A DNA stretch of 6,433 nucleotides from Dialister sp. (GCA_022722495.1 JAIJLI010000128.1:1-6433), one strand, 5' to 3'; shown: positions 1-5,493, counted from the first letter of the stretch. The notes: generated by a model from the letters alone, not told the origin. A program made the numbers and translations.

Positions 1-60
1 GGAGCGGCGCTCGGGTGCTTTCATAAATCGCCTGCTTGAGACACTCCTTCCCGCTCGCTT

Positions 61-129
61 GCATGCCGCCAGTGCCCTATCCGCCCCTGCGGGGCACCTT
101 CCCCTCGAGGGGAAGGCTGGCGATACGGG
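61..129 (-). repeat. Dispersed double-hairpin intergenic repeat, copy 1 (inverted)
   Basis: The reverse complement of this segment matches the cores at 5324-5390 and 6330-6390. Shared parts are a CGTATCG(C/T)CAGC start, a CCTTCCC...GGGAAGG hairpin, and a GCCCC-3 nt-GGGGC hairpin followed by GGATAGGGCAC and GGCGGCATG. Here the arms are GCCCC (83-87) with GGGGC (91-95), and CCTTCCCC (97-104) with GGGGAAGG (109-116). It does not encode a protein. It looks like a REP/BIME-type palindromic element. Confidence 0.75.
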
Positions 130-371
130 GGAAAACTGCCATCGCAAACTTTCGGGCATCGCCCCGTTTCGTCATCCTGAGCGGCGAGAAACGTCGTATG
201 TTAAAAAATGGCTTATCTGAAATATGAGAACTGAGCCCTCGATCTAGGCGAAGCCGCCACCTTCATTCCTCATTCCTAATTCCTCATTCGAGCAAAGATT
301 TCATCCCCCATCAAGGGGCGGCACGCCCTCGGGGCTAACCATGAACCCTTGTCCCTTTATTGATTTCCTCT

Positions 372-378
372 AAGGAGG
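372..378 (+). promoter_or_regulatory. Ribosome binding site fixing the glycosylase start
   Basis: AAGGAGG lies 8 bases before the ATG at 387. This decides the start against an in-frame TTG at 360, which would add nine residues but has no Shine-Dalgarno sequence. Confidence 0.85.
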
Positions 379-386
379 CATCGCTT

Positions 387-1121
387 ATGGATCTATTCGG
401 ACACGAAGACCCGGAAGAATATATCGTCCGCCGCAGGCAGGAGATGGAGCGTCCCGCCGGCTTTGCCACGCACGAAGCGCTGAAGGAAGCCATCACCTCC
501 TGCAGCCGCTGCCCGCTTCGCCGCGAAGGCGGTCTTGGCCCCGTGCTCTCCACCGGCCCTGCGGATGCCCCGCTCATGATCGTCGGCGAAGGCCCCGGGG
601 GTGTCGAGGATGACTACGGCGGCCCTCTGATCGGCCCCTCCGGGCAGCTGCTGGACAAGGCGCTCGCCTCCGTCGGCATCACCCGCGACCATGTCTACGT
701 GACAAACATCGTAAAGTGCCGTCCGCGCGGCAACCGCACCCCCACCATGGACGAAGGACATTTCTGTGGAAGCATCTGGCTTTTGCAAGAGATCGCACTC
801 GCACGCCCTGCCGTCATCATCGGTCTTGGCAAAGTCGCACTCCGCTTCTTCCTGGGCCGCGAAGCCGGCATCATCCGCTCCCGCGGTCGTTGGATCGATT
901 TCCATGGCATCCCCGTCATGCCGACCTTCCATCCCGCTTACCTTCTCCGCCAGAGCGGCCGCGCACTGGTCGATGCGAAATGGCAGGTCTACTACGACCT
1001 CAAAGCCGCCAAGGAACGCGCCGCTGCCCTCCGTCCCGACTGGGTATGGCAAAGCGACACCCCGCCAAACCTTTTGGACGAGCTTGCCGCGGAGCGCGCG
1101 AAACGGCACTCCCAGGGGTGA
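387..1121 (+). CDS. Family 4 uracil-DNA glycosylase (4Fe-4S)
   Basis: This 244-residue enzyme should remove uracil from DNA after cytosine deamination or dUMP misincorporation, starting base-excision repair in the cytoplasm. Motif A is GEGPGGVEDDYGGP (68-80 region), followed by the family hallmark IGPSGQLLDKAL. Motif B is HPAYLLR (182-188). Four cysteines fit the iron-sulfur cluster of family 4 enzymes: C39 and C42 (CSRC) plus C111 and C127, with the intervening KCRPRGNRTP segment typical of the family. The spacing of 16 between the last two cysteines is also as expected. The family core is about 190-200 residues. The remainder here is an N-terminal extension of roughly 30 residues, with an acidic start, and a charged C-terminal tail after about residue 205. 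The variants GGVEDDYGG and IGPSG differ slightly from the common GEEED and VGRAG forms. The gene is followed after 42 bases by a small membrane-protein gene and is probably cotranscribed with it. Confidence 0.92.
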   Translation: MDLFGHEDPEEYIVRRRQEMERPAGFATHEALKEAITSCSRCPLRREGGLGPVLSTGPADAPLMIVGEGPGGVEDDYGGPLIGPSGQLLDKALASVGITRDHVYVTNIVKCRPRGNRTPTMDEGHFCGSIWLLQEIALARPAVIIGLGKVALRFFLGREAGIIRSRGRWIDFHGIPVMPTFHPAYLLRQSGRALVDAKWQVYYDLKAAKERAAALRPDWVWQSDTPPNLLDELAAERAKRHSQG

Positions 1122-1163
1122 TGTCCTCCCCGATTCCCATAGCTTCTGTAAGAAAGGACCCTT

Positions 1164-1433
1164 ATGCACACACTCTTGACCATCCTCATCGGCCTCGCCA
1201 TCGCCGGCTGGTTCCTCTACTGCCTCTACCGCATGCTGCGCGGCGCGCGCGGCAGGGACTGCGCCAGCTGTCACCTCGCCGGCGGCTTCGACTACAAAAG
1301 CACCGCGCCTGTCAAGCCCGCTGACATGAAGCGCAAAGAGATCGTCACTGACACCGGCCATCTCATCATCGTCGACGAAGAAGCGGCGAAGAGACGCCGC
1401 GAACGGATCCGGAAGATGATGGAGGGAAAATAA
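1164..1433 (+). CDS. Small single-pass membrane protein with CxxCH motif
   Basis: This 89-residue protein is of uncertain function. Residues 3-22 form one hydrophobic membrane segment. A basic stretch (RMLRGARGR, 23-31) follows, then C33-A-S-C36-H37. The rest is a charged soluble tail ending in RRRERIRKMMEGK. Basic residues just after the membrane segment predict that the tail is cytoplasmic, which argues against covalent haem c at CxxCH and for metal or thiol chemistry. The shape of membrane anchor, basic linker and Cys pair recalls the FeoB-associated Cys-rich membrane proteins, but the match is loose and no feoB is visible. The start is supported by AAAGGA (1153-1158), five bases before the ATG. 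It lies 42 bases behind the glycosylase gene on the same strand, with no terminator between, so an operon is likely. Confidence 0.7.
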   Translation: MHTLLTILIGLAIAGWFLYCLYRMLRGARGRDCASCHLAGGFDYKSTAPVKPADMKRKEIVTDTGHLIIVDEEAAKRRRERIRKMMEGK

Positions 1434-1468
1434 CAGGGACTGGCAGCTGGCAGCTGGTGGCTAGTGAC

Positions 1469-1500
1469 TAGGGATTAGGGATTAGGGATTAGGGATTAGG
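1469..1500. repeat. TAGGGAT heptanucleotide tandem array
   Basis: Four and a half perfect copies of the 7-base unit TAGGGAT run from 1469 to 1500, directly after the GTGGCTAGTGACT word. Being tandem and so short, the array is prone to slippage and likely varies in copy number between strains. Confidence 0.9.
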
Positions 1501-1508
1501 AGTCTCTC

Positions 1509-1675
1509 GTATCGTCATTTCGAGCGAAGCGAGAAATCTTCCTTGCAGTCCGATAAACGATGCATGTGTGAACGCAGAAATACGGTGCACCAAGACGTCG
1601 TTTCCCTGCCAGTGCCTATCTGATACGGACCGCAGTGCAAGAAAGATCCCTCGGCTGCGCTCGGGATGACGATAC
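1509..1675. repeat. Short element with ~40 bp terminal inverted repeats
   Basis: The left end (1509-1547) and the reverse complement of the right end (1636-1675) align over 40 columns with about 33 identities and one gap. Both begin GTATCGTCAT and end CTTGCA, and both contain a CGAGCG core. The ~88 bases between carry no gene. The structure suits a non-autonomous palindromic or MITE-like element, or a BIME-type pair of REP sequences. No target-site duplication is obvious. Confidence 0.7.
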
Positions 1676-1784
1676 AGGAAAAGGATACCCCAAAAAGTTT
1701 GAAAACAAGGATGAGTGGCTAGTGACTTACATACCACTTTCGGGCATCGCCCTATATATATATTTGCGGCGAAGCCGCCACCAC

Positions 1785-1809
1785 AACCCTGAACCCTGAA
1801 CCCTGAACC
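1785..1809. repeat. AACCCTG heptanucleotide tandem array
   Basis: Three full copies of AACCCTG plus a partial fourth lie just after a GCGGCGAAGCCGCC palindrome and end at the terminator for the convergent genes. Confidence 0.85.
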
Positions 1810-1856
1810 AAAAAACAGAGTCCCCTTTTGCAAGCAAAAGGGGACTCTGTTTTTTT
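1810..1856 (-). terminator. Strong bidirectional Rho-independent terminator
   Basis: The left arm (1810-1831) and right arm (1834-1855) are perfectly complementary over 22 bases, including the A6/T6 ends, with a 2-base gap between them. The core ACAGAGTCCCC pairs with GGGGACTCTGT. It is flanked by A and T tracts on both sides, so it can stop transcription in both directions. It overlaps the TAA stop (1855-1857) of the third biotin synthase gene, and it also blocks read-through from the plus-strand genes. Confidence 0.95.
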
Positions 1857-2838
1857 ACAATGTCCGTCCCATATCGACGGCCATCTGCTTATCTCTTTCC
1901 GGCGAACGGCCAGCGATGGTGAGATAGCCGCCGATCATCGCACCATTGAGCCCCGCCGAGAGGGCAAAGGCCTGCATGTCGCGGAGCGAATTTTCACGTC
2001 CCGCACATACACGCATGATAGCGTGAGGCAGTATGAAACGGTACATGGCGAACATCCGAAGGATCTCGATCGGCTTCGGAGGCTTATTCTTGCCAAAGGG
2101 CGTTCCCGGGATGGGATTGAAAATATTGAGCGGCACAGAGGTGACGTGATGCTCACGAAGAGCAAAGGCCATGTCTATCCGATCTTCCTCCGTTTCCCCC
2201 AGCCCAAAGATGCCGCCGGAGCAGACCTCCAGACCCGCCTGCTGGATGCGGCGGATGTGCGCTTCCTTTTCCTCATACATGTGTGTGGTGCAGATGGCGG
2301 GGAAATGGCGCTTCGCCGTTTCCAGATTGCAGTGGATGCGCTGGCAGCCTGCCGCCTTCAACGTCTTCAGCTGCTCTTCGGTCAGAAGTCCGAGCGAGCA
2401 GCAGACGGAGAGCTTCGTTTCCTCCGTGATCCGCTTCACCGCTTCTACGATGGAAGCAAACTGCACGGGATCGCTCTGCCCGCGGCCGGAGGTGACGATG
2501 CCAAAGCGTTCTGCGCCATAGGCCTCTGCCTGTTTGGCTTCGCAGAGCAGATCCTCCGGGCTTCTTAGCGGATACTCCTTGACGCCGGTGTGATACCAGC
2601 CCGACTGCGCGCAGAACTTGCAATTCTCCGTACAGCGTCCGCTTCTGGCATTCACATCGCTGCAAAAGCGCATCTGATCGCCGCAGAAGGTCTTCCGGAT
2701 CTTGTCTGCTGCCGCCATAAGGAAGAAGGGCTCCTCCTTTCCGGCCGCAAAGAGCGTCTCTGCCTCCTCCCTGGAGATCTCTCTACCCGCGAGCACCTGA
2801 TCCATACACCGAGTGATGGTTGCTATATGTTCATCCAT
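1855..2838 (-). CDS. bioB: Biotin synthase, third tandem copy (most divergent)
   Basis: This 327-residue radical-SAM enzyme is predicted to insert sulfur into dethiobiotin to make biotin. The radical-SAM motif is C69-x3-C73-x2-C76, within ARSGRCTENCKFCAQSGW. The auxiliary-cluster region has C146-C147 (VCCSLG), C170 (RIHCNLET) and C206 (VCSGGI). R276 aligns with E. coli R260. Position 113, equivalent to E. coli C97, is glycine (RFGIVTSGR). By eye it is about half identical to the other two copies and colinear with them, with the motifs at the same numbers. An additional cysteine, C278, replaces the alanine or glycine seen in the others. I chose the ATG at 2838 because GTGAGG (2845-2850) precedes it and the protein then aligns end to end. 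A GTG at 2937 would add 33 residues absent from the paralogues. It lies 110 bases after the second copy and ends in the strong terminator. A related sulfur-inserting reaction on another substrate cannot be excluded. Confidence 0.88.
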   Translation of the reverse strand: MDEHIATITRCMDQVLAGREISREEAETLFAAGKEEPFFLMAAADKIRKTFCGDQMRFCSDVNARSGRCTENCKFCAQSGWYHTGVKEYPLRSPEDLLCEAKQAEAYGAERFGIVTSGRGQSDPVQFASIVEAVKRITEETKLSVCCSLGLLTEEQLKTLKAAGCQRIHCNLETAKRHFPAICTTHMYEEKEAHIRRIQQAGLEVCSGGIFGLGETEEDRIDMAFALREHHVTSVPLNIFNPIPGTPFGKNKPPKPIEILRMFAMYRFILPHAIMRVCAGRENSLRDMQAFALSAGLNGAMIGGYLTIAGRSPERDKQMAVDMGRTL

Positions 2839-2948
2839 GATTTGCCTCACAATATCTTTCAGGAAAACACCGATCCAGTCTGACCCTTGCACGATCCCGC
2901 CAAACGTATATAGAAGGAGTGAAGGTGACAGCCTCACCCCTCATCGCA

Positions 2949-3947
2949 TCATACCTGCGGTGCTGTCTGGGTACGGCCAAGGTCGTGAAGCATCGCGATG
3001 TCATCCTGCGGATCCGAGCCCTTGCTGGTGAGGTAATTGCCGATCATGACGCCGTTCATGCCGCCGGCGAGCGCCATGGACTGCAGGCTTCGAAGATTCA
3101 GCTGACGGCCGCCGGCGGTGCGGATCTGTGCCTTCGGCAGGACGAAGCGGAACATCGCAAACGAACGAAGGATCTCCAAGGGAGAAAGACGTTCATTGTG
3201 TTCATATGGAGTGCCGGGGATCGGGTTCAGCACATTGAGCGGCACCGCATCGATGTGCATCTTCTTCAGGTGAAATGCCATTTCCACGCGCTGATCCAAA
3301 GACTCGCCGAGCCCTAAGATACCGCCGCAGCAGACACGGATGCCCGCCTTCTGGGCGCGCGCTACATTCTCCACTTTTTCCTCTGCGGTGTGTGTGGTGC
3401 AGACCTCCTTGAAGAAGGAAGGTGCAGATTCGATATTGCAATGCAGACGGTTGATGCCCGCCTCCTTCAGCTGGTACGCCTGTTCCTGCGTGAGGAAGCC
3501 GAGGGAGCAGCATACCTCGATGCCGACCTCCTTGCGGATCCGACGGATCAGATCTAGAATCTCCGCAAAGTCCTTCGGATTTCTCTGGTCACGGCCTGCC
3601 GTGACGATATCGAAACGAGCAGCCCCGGCTTTTTTCGCTCTTTTAGCCGCTTCGATGACCTCTTCCTCCGGAAGGAACTGGTAGGTTTTCACACCAGTCT
3701 GATAACGGGCAGACTGCGCGCAGAATTTACAGTCCTCCTGACAAGCGCCGCTTCGTGCATTGATGATCGCACAAAGATCGACGCTGCGGCCGGAAAACTT
3801 CTGACGGATCTTATCCGCACACGCCAGAAGAAGCATCGTATCTTCATCCTTCGTGCGGATCAGCGTCCTCGCTTCCTCTTCGGTGATCGCTCCGCCATTC
3901 AAAACCTTTTCCGTCCACTTCAAAATCTGTTCGCAGCTGCTTTCCAT
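2949..3947 (-). CDS. bioB: Biotin synthase, second tandem copy
   Basis: This 332-residue radical-SAM biotin synthase paralogue is predicted to convert dethiobiotin to biotin. It has C69-x3-C73-x2-C76 for the SAM-binding cluster, C146-C147, C170 (RLHCNIES), C183 and C206, and R276 in IRTAGGR. It is roughly two-thirds identical by eye to the first copy and almost gap-free against it, so the two come from a more recent duplication than the third. Differences near the active site are an aspartate at position 113 (serine in copy one, glycine in copy three), serine at 174 where the others have threonine, and an extra cysteine, C207 (VCCGGI). The ATG at 3947 is preceded by AAGGAGTG (3955-3962). The gene sits 168 bases after the first copy. 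The intervening DNA has its own inverted and direct repeats, so it may be regulated separately from, or in addition to, the first promoter. Confidence 0.9.
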   Translation of the reverse strand: MESSCEQILKWTEKVLNGGAITEEEARTLIRTKDEDTMLLLACADKIRQKFSGRSVDLCAIINARSGACQEDCKFCAQSARYQTGVKTYQFLPEEEVIEAAKRAKKAGAARFDIVTAGRDQRNPKDFAEILDLIRRIRKEVGIEVCCSLGFLTQEQAYQLKEAGINRLHCNIESAPSFFKEVCTTHTAEEKVENVARAQKAGIRVCCGGILGLGESLDQRVEMAFHLKKMHIDAVPLNVLNPIPGTPYEHNERLSPLEILRSFAMFRFVLPKAQIRTAGGRQLNLRSLQSMALAGGMNGVMIGNYLTSKGSDPQDDIAMLHDLGRTQTAPQV

Positions 3948-3999
3948 TGTAAAACACTCCTTTTTTTAATCCTCCGGTCGCATGGCCGGGTCTTGCCTT

Positions 4000-4025
4000 T
4001 GTCATACCTTACGTGTCATACGTAA
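4000..4025. promoter_or_regulatory. Direct repeat TGTCATAC with internal palindrome, operator candidate
   Basis: TGTCATAC occurs at 4000-4007 and again at 4014-4021, a 14-base period. The segment 4009-4025 is also an inverted repeat, TTACG-7 nt-CGTAA. It lies 50-80 bases upstream of the second biotin synthase start. Two helical-phase-like repeats here suggest a protein-binding site, but the regulator is unknown. Confidence 0.4.
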
Positions 4026-4062
4026 TAGAAATATTCGTGTTTGACAATGGGAATATTTCTAT
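4025..4062. promoter_or_regulatory. Perfect 12-bp inverted repeat between biotin synthase copies 1 and 2
   Basis: ATAGAAATATTC (4025-4036) is followed by 14 bases and then its perfect complement GAATATTTCTAT (4051-4062). There is no T-run after either arm, so it is unlikely to be a simple terminator. Its AT-rich arms and wide spacing suit a dimeric repressor operator or a stabilising RNA hairpin in a copy 1-copy 2 transcript. Confidence 0.55.
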
Positions 4063-4115
4063 ACTCTTATCGCCGATCAGAGGAGAAGGCCAGCCCTCTC
4101 CCCTCTTTTCCATCA

Positions 4116-5117
4116 CTAGCCAAGCTGGGGCGTCGTCATGGAACGTCCGAGATCCTCCGTCATGCGGATATCCTCCTTCGGATCGCGGCCGCCTGTCGTC
4201 AGATAGCCGCCCACCATGATACCATTCAGCCCGCCTGTCAGTGCATACGCCTGCAGGCTTCGCAGGTTCACCTCACGGCCGCCTGCGGTGCGGATCAGTG
4301 CCTTCGGCAGGACGAAACGGAACATCGCAAACGTGCGGAGCACCTCCAGCGGCGGCAGACGCTTATTCGTATAGAAAGGCGTCCCCTTCACCGGATTCAG
4401 GATATTCAGCGGTACCGAGTCGATATGCATCTCCTTCAGGTGGAAGGCCATCTCCACCCGCTGATCCAGAGACTCCCCGAGCCCAATGATCCCGCCGGAG
4501 CACACGCGGATCCCTGCCGACTGCGCGGTATGAATGATATCTTCCTTATCCTCCATCGTATGCGTCGAGCAGATTTCCGGGAAATAGGAAGGCGACGTCT
4601 CGATATTGCAGTGGATGCGCGTGATGCCCGCCTCTTTCAGCTGGAGTGCCTGCTCCTTGGAGATCAGTCCCAGCGAGCAGCACACCTCGATCCCCACCTG
4701 CTCTCTGATCTTCTTCACGATGTCGATGATCTCATCGAACTCATTCGGATTATCCTGGTTACGGCCGGAAGTCACCAGAGAGAAACGGACGGCGCCTGCT
4801 TCCTTCGCCTTCTTCGCTGCCGCCAGGATCTCCTCCTCCGGCAGAAGGCGATACACCTTCGCGCCGGTGTTATACCAGCCCGACTGCGCGCAGAACTTGC
4901 AATTTTCCTGGCAATGCCCGCTTCTTGCATTGATGATCGCACAGAAATCCACCGCATTCCCATTGAACTTCTGACGAATCTTATCGGCCATCGCAAGCAG
5001 CAGCATGGTATCCTCATCCTTCGTGCGGATGAGACTCTTCGCTTCCTCCTGCGTGATCTCACCCCCATCCATGACCTTCTCCGCCAATCTGATGATCTCT
5101 GCACAAGCACTTTCCAT
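4116..5117 (-). CDS. bioB: Biotin synthase, first tandem copy
   Basis: This 333-residue radical-SAM enzyme catalyses the last step of biotin synthesis, sulfur insertion into dethiobiotin using two 5'-deoxyadenosyl radicals. The motif C69-x3-C73-x2-C76 (GHCQENCKFCAQSGW) binds the SAM cluster. S113 replaces the auxiliary-cluster cysteine equivalent to E. coli C97. Instead there are C146-C147 (VCCSLG), C170 (RIHCNIET, where E. coli has YNHNLDT), C183 and C206 (VCSGGI), with R276 kept in IRTAGGR. This pattern matches my knowledge of anaerobe-type (type II) biotin synthase, though the exact ligands are inferred. The length is normal for the family. The ATG at 5117 follows AAGGGAG (5125-5131) by seven bases. 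It is the promoter-proximal gene of three tandem paralogues and the only one with an obvious near-consensus promoter and BirA-like operator. No other biotin-pathway gene is seen nearby. Confidence 0.93.
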   Translation of the reverse strand: MESACAEIIRLAEKVMDGGEITQEEAKSLIRTKDEDTMLLLAMADKIRQKFNGNAVDFCAIINARSGHCQENCKFCAQSGWYNTGAKVYRLLPEEEILAAAKKAKEAGAVRFSLVTSGRNQDNPNEFDEIIDIVKKIREQVGIEVCCSLGLISKEQALQLKEAGITRIHCNIETSPSYFPEICSTHTMEDKEDIIHTAQSAGIRVCSGGIIGLGESLDQRVEMAFHLKEMHIDSVPLNILNPVKGTPFYTNKRLPPLEVLRTFAMFRFVLPKALIRTAGGREVNLRSLQAYALTGGLNGIMVGGYLTTGGRDPKEDIRMTEDLGRSMTTPQLG

Positions 5118-5164
5118 GATGATTCTCCCTTTCCTTCATTCCTTCGGGTCACTCGCCCCTTTGA

Positions 5165-5199
5165 ATTGTTACCTTGTAGGTAAGTATAAAATAAACAAT
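5165..5199 (-). promoter_or_regulatory. Candidate BirA-type biotin operator
   Basis: ATTGTT (5165-5170) and AACAAT (5194-5199) are perfect inverted arms. Extended to nine bases, the half sites are TTGTTACCT (5166-5174) and AATAAACAA (5190-5198), separated by exactly 15 bases. BirA operators have TTGTTAACC- or TTGTAAACC-like half sites about 15 bases apart. The inner bases here deviate from that consensus. A second, tighter palindrome, TTACCT-TGT-AGGTAA (5169-5183), is nested in the site and could serve a different dimeric repressor. The whole site covers the -10 box and the expected transcription start. Confidence 0.55.
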
Positions 5200-5211
5200 C
5201 AGATGTGTCAA
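5183..5211 (-). promoter_or_regulatory. Sigma-A promoter of the biotin synthase cluster
   Basis: On the minus strand a perfect TTGACA -35 box (5206-5211) is separated by 17 bases from TATACT (5183-5188), a near-perfect -10 box. The start would be near 5176, giving a leader of about 60 bases before the first biotin synthase gene. Confidence 0.85.
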
Positions 5212-5303
5212 TCAAGAAAATAATTGCAGTTGACAATGAAGAGGGGAATCGGGTTCTATAGGTTCAGAGGGTTCAAAGGGGAAGGAGGCGGCTTCGCCGC
5301 TTT

Positions 5304-5429
5304 TTAGCAGGTGCTGTCCTCGTATCGTCAGCGTTTCCCTATGGGAAGGTGCCCCGCAGGGGCGGATAGGGCACCGGCGGCATGAAAGACAGATGAGGAA
5401 AGCGGAGAAGTGCGTGGCATATGTGTGGG
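5304..5429 (+). repeat. Dispersed double-hairpin intergenic repeat, copy 2
   Basis: This copy aligns with 6310-6433 in direct orientation over essentially its whole length, and with the reverse complement of 61-129 over the hairpin core. It holds TTCCC-TAT-GGGAA (5335-5347) and GCCCC-GCA-GGGGC (5351-5363), then GGATAGGGCAC and a less structured tail containing GACAGATGAG and AGCGGAGA. It lies behind the Hsp20 gene, and copy 3 lies in front of it. Confidence 0.8.
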
Positions 5430-5493
5430 AAGCGCGAGAGCCTGACCACGAATGACAACGATTGAATCAGTGCTTCCTTCAAAATCATTCGAG

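Larger units (their letters stand above)
1..386. other. Non-coding leader region with repeat modules, no gene seen
   Basis: I see no credible gene in this stretch. The short open frames lack ribosome binding sites and run through hairpin repeats. It holds a copy of the dispersed hairpin repeat (61-129), a 17-base word ACTTTCGGGCATCGCCC (148-164) that recurs at 1736-1752, a palindromic GGCGAAGCCGCC module (247-258), and a degenerate ATTCCTC tandem run (about 263-289). A phrase resembling CGTCATCCTGAGCGGCGAG (about 169-187) matches the ends of the inverted-repeat element at 1509-1675. I could not identify a convincing promoter for the downstream gene. Confidence 0.7.
1434..1809. other. Repeat-rich intergenic spacer, no gene seen
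   Basis: This spacer lies between the glycosylase pair and the convergent biotin synthase block and holds no credible gene. It contains the CTGGCAG direct repeat (about 1440-1456), a TAGGGAT tandem array, a GTGGCTAGTGACT word present twice (1457-1469 and 1715-1727), an element bounded by inverted repeats (1509-1675), the 17-base word at 1736-1752, a GCGGCGAAGCCGCC palindrome (1766-1779) and an AACCCTG tandem array. Confidence 0.75.

Noticed and set aside
393..1361. A 322-codon minus-strand open frame opposite the glycosylase pair
   Set aside because: It arises from high GC and runs across two real genes and their spacer. The composition is alanine- and glycine-rich with no recognisable domain.
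1164..1433. Membrane c-type cytochrome reading of the CxxCH protein
   Set aside because: The basic residues after the membrane segment predict a cytoplasmic tail, there is only one motif, and the tail is lysine- and arginine-rich without a cytochrome fold.
1489..1833. A 114-codon minus-strand frame in the spacer
   Set aside because: It is a translation of the inverted-repeat element and the heptamer arrays (it reads HPERSRG from the repeat word), with no ribosome binding site.
1828..2568. A plus-strand 246-codon frame opposite the third biotin synthase
   Set aside because: It begins inside the terminator and is an antisense shadow of conserved BioB codons.
4041..4066. Plus-strand promoter TTGACA...TATACT in the copy 1-copy 2 gap
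   Set aside because: The spacing is only 13 bases and no plus-strand gene follows.
1855..5117. HydE, lipoyl synthase or ThiH identity for the three radical-SAM genes
   Set aside because: The ARSGxCxExCKFCAQS, CSLG, HCN(I/L)E and VC(S/C)GGI motifs and the ~330-residue length are those of BioB. No lipoyl synthase N-terminal cluster or hydrogenase maturase context is present.
4041..5183. A 380-codon open frame on the plus strand opposite the first biotin synthase
   Set aside because: It is the antisense of a clear conserved gene, has a histidine- and arginine-rich shadow composition, and has no family motif or ribosome binding site.
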